Source: Erysipelotrichia bacterium | GTDB taxonomy: Bacteria; Bacillota_I; Bacilli_A; Erysipelotrichales; Erysipelotrichaceae | Reading direction: 5' to 3' | NCBI GenBank assembly: GCA_012800355.1 | Contig: JAAZJL010000014.1 | Span: forward strand, 1 to 47,733 | DNA length: 47,733 bases | In this document: one piece after another, positions 22,207 through 30,149 of the stretch | How the letters are laid out: every line of letters begins with the position of its first letter | How positions within the stretch are numbered: the stretch's first letter is position 1 | Program-made: the position numbers and the translations under genes | Notes under the pieces: model-generated | Databases searched by the model: none | Told to the model about the DNA's origin: nothing | What the model saw: the letters and a program-made list of their open reading frames with translations, nothing else

Positions 22207-23919
22207 ATGTCAAAATCGCCTATTATTGAATTTAAAGATTTCACGTTTAGATATTCATCTCAACTTGAACCTACTTTAAAGAATATAAATTTAAAAATAT
22301 ATGAGGGGGAAAAGGTACTTATACTTGGACCAAGTGGTTGTGGAAAAAGTACTTTGGCCAATTGTATCAATGGTTTAATTCCCTTCTCATATCCAGGCGA
22401 AATTCAAGGATCTTGTAAAATTGCTGGAAATGAAACATCGCATTCTAGCATTTTTAGTTTGAGTTCTGTTGTTGGAACAGTACTTCAAGATTCTGATGCT
22501 CAATTTGTTGGTTTATCTGTCGGAGGAGACATTGCCTATGCACTGGAAAACGATAACATGCCGCGAGAAGAAATGCTTCCACGTGTATTAAAATCTGCAA
22601 CTCTTGTTGGTATGCAAGAGTTCTTAGAACATGTTCCTTACAATCTTTCTGGCGGACAAAAACAACGCGTTTCTTTAGCTGGTATCATGCATGAACATGT
22701 AAAAATTCTTCTTTTCGATGAACCTTTAGCTGCTCTTGACCCCCAAATGGGGAATCAAGCTATCGATCTAATTGATAAAATTCAAAAAAATAATAACTGT
22801 ACTGTTATAATTATCGAACATCGTTTAGAAGATGTTTTATATCGTCCAGTTGATCGAATAATTTTATTAGAAGACGGACAAATTGTTGCAGATATGAGCC
22901 CTAATCAGTTGCTTTGTTCAAACATCATTGTTGAAAAAGGTATTAGAGAACCTCTTTACCTGCAAGCATTAAAAATGGCTGGATGTAATGTTACTATTGA
23001 TGATAACCCATGCAATGTATTTGAAATCAATTTAGATAAATACAAAGACCAATTAATTTCTTACTATAGTAATGTTGATACTAATAAACCTTTAGAAGAG
23101 AAAAAAGTTGTTCTAAAGGTTAAAAATGTTGATTACTCTTATGATGACAATAAAGCTTTGGATAATGTATCTTTTTCCATTAATAAAGGCGATAAAATTG
23201 CTGTAATAGGAAAAAATGGAGCTGGAAAATCAACAATGGCTAAAATAATCTGTGGTATTCTTCGTCCTGATAAAGGTGAAGTTTATTTAGAAAACGTTAA
23301 TTATCTAAACTACTCTATTAAAGAGTTAGGCCAAAAAATAGGTTATGTTATGCAAAATCCTAACCAAATGCTAGTTAAAGATATCATCAAAGATGAAGTT
23401 TCTTTAGGTTTAGTTCTTAATAATAAATCTGAAGATGAAATCGAAAAAAATATTAAAGAAGCATTAACAAAATGTGATCTCTGGTCTATGAGAAATTGGC
23501 CCGTTTCTGTTGTCAGTTACGGCCAAAAGAAAAGAGTTACTATCGCTTCTATTTTAGCTATGAATCCTGAAATCATTATTTTAGATGAACCTACCGCTGG
23601 TCAAGACTATCGAGTATATACTGAGATAATGTCTTTTTTAGAAAAGTTAAATAAAGATTTTGGTATCACCATACTTTTTATTACTCATGATATGCACTTA
23701 GCGATTGAATATACTGATAGAGCTATTGTTTTTTCTGATGGTAAATGTATTGGTGATGATTCAGTGTTTAAAATATTATCAGACAATGACATTATTGAAC
23801 GAGCAAATTTAAAACAAACTTCTCTTTATTCATTAGCTACAAGATTAAAAATTAATCCTGAAAGTTTTATTGAATCATTCATTGTATCAGAAAGGAGAAA
23901 GCGTCATGAAAAATTTTAA
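22207..23919 (+). CDS. ECF transporter double ATPase (fused A-A' component)
   Basis: A 570-residue fusion of two ABC ATPase domains. Domain 1 has Walker A GPSGCGKST, signature LSGGQKQRV, Walker B ILLFDEP and the H-loop IIEHR. Domain 2 (from about residue 300) has Walker A GKNGAGKST, a changed signature VSYGQKKRV, Walker B IIILDEPTAGQD and the H-loop FITHD. Because domain 2 has an altered signature, one of the two ATP sites may be weaker. Its 3' end overlaps the T-component gene by 14 bases. It energises uptake through the S and T components. Confidence 0.94.
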   Translation: MSKSPIIEFKDFTFRYSSQLEPTLKNINLKIYEGEKVLILGPSGCGKSTLANCINGLIPFSYPGEIQGSCKIAGNETSHSSIFSLSSVVGTVLQDSDAQFVGLSVGGDIAYALENDNMPREEMLPRVLKSATLVGMQEFLEHVPYNLSGGQKQRVSLAGIMHEHVKILLFDEPLAALDPQMGNQAIDLIDKIQKNNNCTVIIIEHRLEDVLYRPVDRIILLEDGQIVADMSPNQLLCSNIIVEKGIREPLYLQALKMAGCNVTIDDNPCNVFEINLDKYKDQLISYYSNVDTNKPLEEKKVVLKVKNVDYSYDDNKALDNVSFSINKGDKIAVIGKNGAGKSTMAKIICGILRPDKGEVYLENVNYLNYSIKELGQKIGYVMQNPNQMLVKDIIKDEVSLGLVLNNKSEDEIEKNIKEALTKCDLWSMRNWPVSVVSYGQKKRVTIASILAMNPEIIILDEPTAGQDYRVYTEIMSFLEKLNKDFGITILFITHDMHLAIEYTDRAIVFSDGKCIGDDSVFKILSDNDIIERANLKQTSLYSLATRLKINPESFIESFIVSERRKRHEKF

Positions 23920-24763
23920 TATTATTAATTTGACAAAAGGCAAAACTTTTATACATCAACTTTCTGGTACTACCAAAGTAAGATTGTTTGCTGCTTTAAT
24001 GGTGTATGTCATGATGTCTTTTGACCTGCCTATAATCTTACCATTGTTTATTTTTTCAATTATTGGATTAATTTCTTTAAAACCAAGTTGGAAGACAATT
24101 AGACCAATAATATTTTTTGTTGTCTTTTTAAATGTGCTTAATATCATCTTATATTGGTTAGCTGATCCTCATTGCGGATTTGAATATACGGCTGATAAAA
24201 CTGTTCTATTTGCATATACAAACTATCTTGTTGTTACTAGAGGAACTCTTTGGTTTCTATTAGTTAGATTATTAAAAATGTTGACTGCTTTTTCAACTTC
24301 CTTAGTTTTTATTATGTCTATTACTCCAAGCGAACTAGCTGCTGGCTTAACTTCTTTAGGGTTTACTTACAAGCTTGGAAGCATCGTAGAAATTGCTTTT
24401 AGATATATTCCTGACATCTCAAGAGATTATGAAAATATCGCAATTTCAATGCAATGTCGAGGTTTAGAGTTAGATGCTAAAAAGACAAAAGCTATAGAAC
24501 GTTTAAAACAAATGGTAATTATATTGATTCCTTTAATTATTACCTCTTTTGATAGAGTGGGCAATATTTCTAATGCCATGGATTTAAGGGGTTTTGGTAA
24601 AGGAAAGAAAAGGTCATATTATTCTGAATATCCTGAAAGAAGAAACGACAAAATATTTAAATTAATTTATTGTTTAATTGCACTATTCTGTGCTTACTAT
24701 ATTATCTCTGGGCTTATCACTCCGCGTGTGCCTAAGATGTGGATATATTGGAGGTGTTTATGA
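23906..24763 (+). CDS. ECF transporter T component (CbiQ/EcfT-like)
   Basis: About 285 residues with several membrane helices. The two cytoplasmic coupling motifs of EcfT proteins are seen as MQCRGLELD and AMDLRGFGKG, which dock onto the two ATPases. The start at 23906 (AGGAG eight bases before) is preferred over an upstream ATG at 23870 that lies well inside the ATPase gene. The stop overlaps the start of DUF62 copy 2 as ATGA, so the transporter and the hydrolases are translated together. Confidence 0.9.
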   Translation: MKNFNIINLTKGKTFIHQLSGTTKVRLFAALMVYVMMSFDLPIILPLFIFSIIGLISLKPSWKTIRPIIFFVVFLNVLNIILYWLADPHCGFEYTADKTVLFAYTNYLVVTRGTLWFLLVRLLKMLTAFSTSLVFIMSITPSELAAGLTSLGFTYKLGSIVEIAFRYIPDISRDYENIAISMQCRGLELDAKKTKAIERLKQMVIILIPLIITSFDRVGNISNAMDLRGFGKGKKRSYYSEYPERRNDKIFKLIYCLIALFCAYYIISGLITPRVPKMWIYWRCL

Positions 24764-25605
24764 AATATCCAACTATTTGTATGATGACAGATTTTGGTCC
24801 AGACAACAGTAGTGTTTGTACTATGAAAGGTGTCTGCAGCAATATTTGTCCTGATTTAATTACTACTGACATTACTCATTCTGTTACCCCATTTAACACT
24901 TGGGAAGCTAGTTCTCAACTTAAGTTTGTTGTACCGTTTTGGCCTAAAGGAACTATCTTTGTAAGTGTTGTTGATCCAGGGGTTGGAACCAAAAGAAGAG
25001 CTTGTGTTGCTAAATTAAAAGATGGCAACTACATTGTTACTCCAGACAATGGCACTTTAACTCACGTTTATTATGAAATTGGTATTGAAGAAATTAGAGA
25101 AATTGATGAAACAGTTAATCGACTTCCATCAACTAGGGATACTTCAATTTTCCATGGTCGTGATTTGTTTGCTTATTGCGCTGCTAAATTAGCAGCAAAT
25201 ATTATAACCTTTGAAGAGGTTGGTCCTGCTTATCCAGTTGAAGAAGTTGTCTTACATGACACTTTTTACAATCCTATTATCAAGGAAAATCATGTTGAAG
25301 GAAATATTATTATTGTCTTTAAACATTTTGGTAATATCTTTACAAATATTACTTATAAAGATTTCAAAAAGGCAGGATTTGTTGAAGGTGATTATGTCGA
25401 TGTCAAAATCACTTATAAAGATGAAATCAAGTTTAATGAAAAAGTATTATTCCATAAATCATTTGGCTATGTTGAAACCAGTCAGCCAATTATCTTTAGT
25501 GGTTCTATGCTGGACATTTGTTTAGCTTTAAACCAAGATAGCTTTGCGAAAAAATATGGCATTACTTCTGCTGGAAAAGATTGGAAGGTAGTATTTACCA
25601 AATGA
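24760..25605 (+). CDS. SAM hydroxide adenosyltransferase (DUF62), copy 2
   Basis: A 281-residue paralogue of copy 1. The triad is intact (D72 in VVDPGVG, R79 in GTKRR, H132 in FHGRD), with the N-terminal TDFGPDN intact for ribose binding. The start at 24760 has GGAGG five bases ahead and overlaps the T-component stop as ATGA. A long central block (residues 56-116) is nearly identical to copy 3, while the C-terminal domains differ widely. By family it should hydrolyse SAM to adenosine and methionine. Confidence 0.92.
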   Translation: MKYPTICMMTDFGPDNSSVCTMKGVCSNICPDLITTDITHSVTPFNTWEASSQLKFVVPFWPKGTIFVSVVDPGVGTKRRACVAKLKDGNYIVTPDNGTLTHVYYEIGIEEIREIDETVNRLPSTRDTSIFHGRDLFAYCAAKLAANIITFEEVGPAYPVEEVVLHDTFYNPIIKENHVEGNIIIVFKHFGNIFTNITYKDFKKAGFVEGDYVDVKITYKDEIKFNEKVLFHKSFGYVETSQPIIFSGSMLDICLALNQDSFAKKYGITSAGKDWKVVFTK

Positions 25606-26444
25606 AACCAAGTATTGTATGGCAAACTGACTTTAGTTTAACTTGGGGAGCAGTAAACACCATGCGTGGTGTTGTTAAACAGATAGATAGCGAATTAGAA
25701 TGTTTTGATATAACTCATGATATTGAACAATTTAATGTCCTTGCTGCTTCTAGAGAATTGGCATTTGTTGTACCCTTTTGGCCTAAAGGCACTGTCTTTG
25801 TAAGTGTTGTTGATCCAGGAGTTGGAACAAAAAGAAAAGCTTGTGTTGCCAAATTAAAAGATGGTAACTATGTAATTACTCCTGATAACGGAACTTTAAC
25901 TCATGTTTATTACGAAACAGGCATTGAAGAAGTAAGAGAAATTGATACAACTATCAATAGATATAAAGGAACTGAAGATGTCTCCGTTTTCCATGGCCGT
26001 GATATCTTTGCTTATACTGCTGCTAGACTTGCTAGTGGAATCATCTCTTTTGAGGAAGTTGGTCCTGCTTATCCAGTAAGCGAAATAATTATAGAGGACT
26101 ATAAATATGTAAAAGCAACTGTTACAAGCATTAATATTAAGGGAATTGTTATCAGTGTATTAGATCCTTTTGGTTCAATAGTTTTTAACATATTGACTAA
26201 AGATTTCATCAAAATTGGCTACAACCATGGTGATGTTGTTCATGTTAAAATTAGTCATAATGATAAAGTTTATTTTGAAGAAGATGTTCCATATGAAAAA
26301 TCATTCGGTTATGTTGACTTAAATAAACCTGTCTTATTTAATTCTAGTAGTAATTATATTTCTATAGGTTTAAATCAAAATAGTTTTAGAGATACCTATC
26401 ACATAAAAGAGGGTAAAGACTGGGTTGTAGAATTATCAAAATAA
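25602..26444 (+). CDS. SAM hydroxide adenosyltransferase (DUF62), copy 3
   Basis: A 280-residue paralogue with D71, R78 and H131 intact. Its N-terminal ribose-binding loop is changed: TDFSLTWGAV instead of TDFG-x-x-D, so the conserved Gly and second Asp are lost while TDF stays. It overlaps copy 2 as ATGA, with only a weak, distant RBS (GGAAGG, 13 bases off), so it depends on coupled translation. Substrate preference could differ from the other copies. It is the last gene before a large terminator. Confidence 0.9.
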   Translation: MKPSIVWQTDFSLTWGAVNTMRGVVKQIDSELECFDITHDIEQFNVLAASRELAFVVPFWPKGTVFVSVVDPGVGTKRKACVAKLKDGNYVITPDNGTLTHVYYETGIEEVREIDTTINRYKGTEDVSVFHGRDIFAYTAARLASGIISFEEVGPAYPVSEIIIEDYKYVKATVTSINIKGIVISVLDPFGSIVFNILTKDFIKIGYNHGDVVHVKISHNDKVYFEEDVPYEKSFGYVDLNKPVLFNSSSNYISIGLNQNSFRDTYHIKEGKDWVVELSK

Positions 26445-26461
26445 AAAATTTAAAATCAGTT

Positions 26462-26515
26462 AAAAGGGTTTATCCATAAAACTAAGGAATTAGATTAAAG
26501 GTTAAACTCTTTTTT
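26462..26515 (+). terminator. Terminator of the SAM hydrolase/ECF operon
   Basis: AAAAGGGTTTA (26462-26472) pairs with TAAACTCTTTT (26503-26513), with one wobble, followed by T. Outside it AAAATTTAAA (26445-26454) can pair with TTTAAATTTT (26523-26532). A further hairpin lies at 26556-26578 (AAACTGTTC with GAACAGTTT). The rest of the 240-base gap shows nothing I recognise. Confidence 0.7.
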
Positions 26516-26684
26516 CCTTTAATTTAAATTTTTACTTTTAACTATATACTTTAAAAAACTGTTCTTATTGAACAGTTTCTATAAATTTATTTTTAGTTAT
26601 ATCACAATTTACTTGTTTAAGGTGCTATCACATAAAATATCTTTCAATGAGTAAATCCATTACCATTAATTTCTTTGTTTAAGA

Positions 26685-29600
26685 TTATTCTAAGAAATAT
26701 CTCTGTTTCTCTTCTAAAGTCAGTTCTCTACCATTAAGCATTTCGTTTGCTGAAAATATCATGGTATTAAGATCAGTATGATGAATAACATAACAAGTGC
26801 TACTGAATTTATCAATACCCGTATACATAATTTCTAACGCCTCACCATTTTCAGATGAAGAAAGAATCTTAATATCCTTTTGAAATTTTAACACTACTTC
26901 ATTACTGTCAATATCATAGACTATATTGTCTTTAGCTCTAACACGATGATTCCCGAATAACCAATATTTTTCTTTAGAAAATTTACTATTATATAATTCA
27001 ATATATTCATAATATCCTATTTGCCCTTTTAAATCTCCACTATATAAATCGTAAAAACTATTTAAATCGTCCTCTTTATTTTTGCTTATATTTATTTTTC
27101 TTGTATACAATAAGCTATTTTCTTCATCTACAAAATATACAAAATTATATTCAATACTAATCAAATAATCTATATCTAAAGTATAGGCATTTTTACATTG
27201 TCCTGTTTTTACATTTCTTATTTCTACACCCATTATTCCCTCTGAAGTATAACTAGGCGCATCTTTCTTTTCACAACGATAGATAATCAACATATCATTT
27301 CCATCATGGATTAATTGATAGCCAAGACCAACTATTTCATATCCATTTTCATCAAATTCAAATTCGTGTTTACTAAGGTTTGTAGAGATATTCCATAACA
27401 ATTCATGACTTTTCCCATCTAACACAAAAAGCGAATCGATGTATTTATTATCAACATATTTATACACTTCAACTATCAACGCATCTACTTGTTTAGAATA
27501 TGATATATTTTTACACTCATAAGTTTTCATGGCTCCTTCATCAGCCTTACCATCTCCATTAAAATCTGGAATGAAGGTAATAGTTTCTATAAATTCTCCA
27601 CTGCTGCCATTAAATACTTTCGTCACTGCATATTCATCTTCTACTTCTTTTGAAAGATTATTAGTTCCAAAAACAAATACTTCATTATGTCCAAGGCTTA
27701 CAGTTTGATTTATAAAGACTGGTATATCATATCTATGTAACACCTTTCCGGTTTTTGCATCATTAACACATAAATATTTATTAAAAGAAGTTGTGGTAGT
27801 GTAAGTAAAAACCGTTTCTCCGCTCAAAGATAAGGTGGTAAAATTATCAAGAGTTCTCGCATTTGTTTCCTTTAGCGAAGTAATAATCTCCATCGAAGAT
27901 GAATTGCCAGCCATATAGACACGGATAATATTTTTCCCGCTAGCAATAATATAATCATCTCTTGTTGCATTTCCATAACCATCTTTACAGAAATATTGTG
28001 CATTTTCTAAATTGAAATCAACATTGAGTTTTTGTAAAAGTTCACCTGTATTGGCATTAAATAACATAATCATGTTTTTCACTGTTGAATAGGCTAATAT
28101 CTTAGTTCCATCCACATTGAAACAAAAACCATCCAAAGGAATTGACTGATTATCCATACAGCAAATGGTTTTTTTATTGTCAATATCATAAATAAAGACA
28201 TTACCAGACTTAGTAAGAATTCCCAAAATAGGTTTTTGTGGATTAATGTTTATATTTTTAAAATATCCCTTGTCGAAATCAGGATAAAAAAGAATATTGT
28301 TTATTTTTTCACTTGCGGTATCCCAAACAACCACATAAGGACTATAAAGCGATACGATATAATTTCCATCTGCTGATGAATCAATACAAATTGCCATTTC
28401 TTCATTTGGAACACTAAAGTCATACCAAGTATATTTAAAAAACCCGTCATCTCGATATTGCGCTAAATCAACTGAATATGTGTGACGAATCAATTTGGAA
28501 TCATAAAGATATAATTTATTGTCGCTATTTATTGCTAAACATATTGTACTATAAGCCTTGATTGATGACAGTTCGTTTTCACCACGATAAATATTATGAA
28601 TTGAAAAATAATCACTAAGTCCAAGTGCACTTTTCTCTTCATCACTTAAATCGTTATACTCTTTCTGTGCCTTATCCTTGTAAGTCATCTCATCAAAAGA
28701 CACTTTATACATTAAATCATCCACATCAGCATCAAGATTCAATTTACCATCTGTTTTATTATAAAATAATATCTCATCACCATTTTTAATTGCCAGATAA
28801 TCTAATAATCCTATGTATTTTGTATAAGGTATATTAATATCGTATATTGCTGAATACTGGTCATTAGCACCATAAATCAAGGCATTATAAAGAGCACTTA
28901 CTGCTTCATCAACAATTGGTCTATCTGGATTGTTGCCATCTTTTGGCAAGGCTTCAAGTGATAATAATAATGATAGATTTTTATTGCCATTATCTAACGC
29001 CTCATTAGCTGACTGGGCCAGCCACTTTGATTCAGCTATTAAAGCACTGTTTCTTTCATTGGTAATTTGTTCATTTTTAAAAATTACATATGTCAAAAAA
29101 CTCGCTAACAAAACAAAAGCACAAGCGATAGTAGTCAGCATAATCTTGTTTTTTCTTATACGATCTCTTTGTTTTAAATCATCATAATTAACCCCAAGCA
29201 TTGGAGCCAGTATTCTTAGTTTTTCGTTATTAAGTTTTTTAAGTGATTCTTGTATTGAAGTCGCCCTTACATCAGCAGCTAAAGGTTCTTTTTCTACTTG
29301 AACACCATCAATAGTTTCATAGCGTAAAGAATAAGGGAAAGAATCTTTTGGTTCTTTTTCTACAAGAATGGCTAAAATATGATCTCTTCTACCTAAGGAG
29401 ATGAAATAATCCAGTTCTTCAAGACACCATTTTGATTTTAAATATCTTGGCGAACAAATGCATATCAACCATTGAGAATCTCTAAGAGCTGCACGAATTT
29501 CTTCACCTAAATCTGATGAAAGTTGTAGTTCTTCTTGATCGCGAAAAACCCTACCCATTTTAGAAACGCCTAAAGTTTCCTTAAGTGAAGATGGTATATG

Positions 29601-29696
29601 ATAGTTTTCAATCATTGAATGTAGTTTTTGTGCTATTTCTTGATCTGGACTTTCATGACGATAAGAAATAAATGCGCTGTATGTGTATGTTTTCAT
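26685..29696 (-). CDS. TIR-domain membrane protein with beta-propeller-like region
   Basis: About 1003 residues. An N-terminal TIR domain (1-140) begins YSAFISYRH and carries SPRYLKSKWCLEELD; Glu94 in WCLEE is in the place of the catalytic glutamate of NAD-cleaving TIR domains. One membrane helix follows (about 185-206), then a helical stretch SKWLAQSANEALDNGNKNLS ending in LSLEALP. The last ~750 residues look like repeated beta blades (WDTASEK, IYDIDNKKTI, LFNANTGELL). DFNGDGKADEG near residue 735 resembles a calcium-binding loop. The ATG at 29696 lacks a Shine-Dalgarno. It is a predicted membrane sensor with a cytoplasmic TIR effector, the ligand unknown. Confidence 0.83.
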   Translation of the reverse strand: MKTYTYSAFISYRHESPDQEIAQKLHSMIENYHIPSSLKETLGVSKMGRVFRDQEELQLSSDLGEEIRAALRDSQWLICICSPRYLKSKWCLEELDYFISLGRRDHILAILVEKEPKDSFPYSLRYETIDGVQVEKEPLAADVRATSIQESLKKLNNEKLRILAPMLGVNYDDLKQRDRIRKNKIMLTTIACAFVLLASFLTYVIFKNEQITNERNSALIAESKWLAQSANEALDNGNKNLSLLLSLEALPKDGNNPDRPIVDEAVSALYNALIYGANDQYSAIYDINIPYTKYIGLLDYLAIKNGDEILFYNKTDGKLNLDADVDDLMYKVSFDEMTYKDKAQKEYNDLSDEEKSALGLSDYFSIHNIYRGENELSSIKAYSTICLAINSDNKLYLYDSKLIRHTYSVDLAQYRDDGFFKYTWYDFSVPNEEMAICIDSSADGNYIVSLYSPYVVVWDTASEKINNILFYPDFDKGYFKNININPQKPILGILTKSGNVFIYDIDNKKTICCMDNQSIPLDGFCFNVDGTKILAYSTVKNMIMLFNANTGELLQKLNVDFNLENAQYFCKDGYGNATRDDYIIASGKNIIRVYMAGNSSSMEIITSLKETNARTLDNFTTLSLSGETVFTYTTTTSFNKYLCVNDAKTGKVLHRYDIPVFINQTVSLGHNEVFVFGTNNLSKEVEDEYAVTKVFNGSSGEFIETITFIPDFNGDGKADEGAMKTYECKNISYSKQVDALIVEVYKYVDNKYIDSLFVLDGKSHELLWNISTNLSKHEFEFDENGYEIVGLGYQLIHDGNDMLIIYRCEKKDAPSYTSEGIMGVEIRNVKTGQCKNAYTLDIDYLISIEYNFVYFVDEENSLLYTRKINISKNKEDDLNSFYDLYSGDLKGQIGYYEYIELYNSKFSKEKYWLFGNHRVRAKDNIVYDIDSNEVVLKFQKDIKILSSSENGEALEIMYTGIDKFSSTCYVIHHTDLNTMIFSANEMLNGRELTLEEKQRYFLE

Positions 29697-29708
29697 GGCT
29701 ACATTATA
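29697..29708 (-). promoter_or_regulatory. -10 box six bases before the TIR gene ATG
   Basis: On the minus strand TG-TATAAT (hexamer 29708-29703), six bases (GTAGCC), then ATG. This is the same geometry as at 1919 and would start the mRNA on the initiation codon. No Shine-Dalgarno is visible, and the -35 region is not convincing. Confidence 0.45.
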
Positions 29709-29873
29709 CATCATCATATTGATTGATGCACATAAATAAAATAGGTTAAATTATTTTTATTAAGTGTCTATTCTTGGTTGTTTCAATTTTGTCATTTTTT
29801 CATCCCACATATCAAATATGCTCTTTTATTTTTTAAAAACAATACACAATGGTTATATAAAATATGGTTAAAA

Positions 29874-30149
29874 TTAATTTTCCCTTTCATTTTGTTCTAT
29901 TTTATATTCTTCTAAAACTTCGTATAAAATACTTGCATCATTTTTTCTTACCATTTCTTTAATATCTAACACTTTAATTTTCATTACTCTATTTCCATAG
30001 GTGATTTCAATAATATCACCAATATTAACTTCTTTTGAAGGTTTGGCAATTTTACCATTTATTGTGATTCTTTCATTAACTGCTAATTCTTTTGATACAG
30101 TTCTTCTTTTTAATATTCTTGCTACTTTTAAGTATTTATCTAATCTCAT
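29874..30149 (-). CDS. rqcP: S4-domain protein RqcP (YabO)
   Basis: A 91-residue protein that is essentially one S4 RNA-binding domain: MRLDKYLKVARILKRRTVSK, then INGKIAKPSKEV and GDIIEITYG. This is the RqcP family, which binds stalled large ribosomal subunits beside RqcH and drives poly-alanine tailing of nascent chains. Its position directly after pth-mfd is the Bacillota order. The start overlaps the mfd stop as ATGA. It is the last gene of the long nadK-to-rqcP cluster. The 150 bases beyond it show no strong terminator. Confidence 0.92.
   Translation of the reverse strand: MRLDKYLKVARILKRRTVSKELAVNERITINGKIAKPSKEVNIGDIIEITYGNRVMKIKVLDIKEMVRKNDASILYEVLEEYKIEQNEREN

Noticed and set aside
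24760-25605. DUF62 copies as fluorinase or chlorinase
   Set aside because: All three keep the Asp-Arg-His hydroxide-transferase triad, and I see no inserted loop typical of fluorinases.
20643-29696. Reading the DUF62, ECF and TIR genes as one phage-defence island
   Set aside because: The TIR gene is on the other strand behind a terminator, the DUF62-ECF genes look metabolic, and there are no integrase, toxin-antitoxin or restriction genes.
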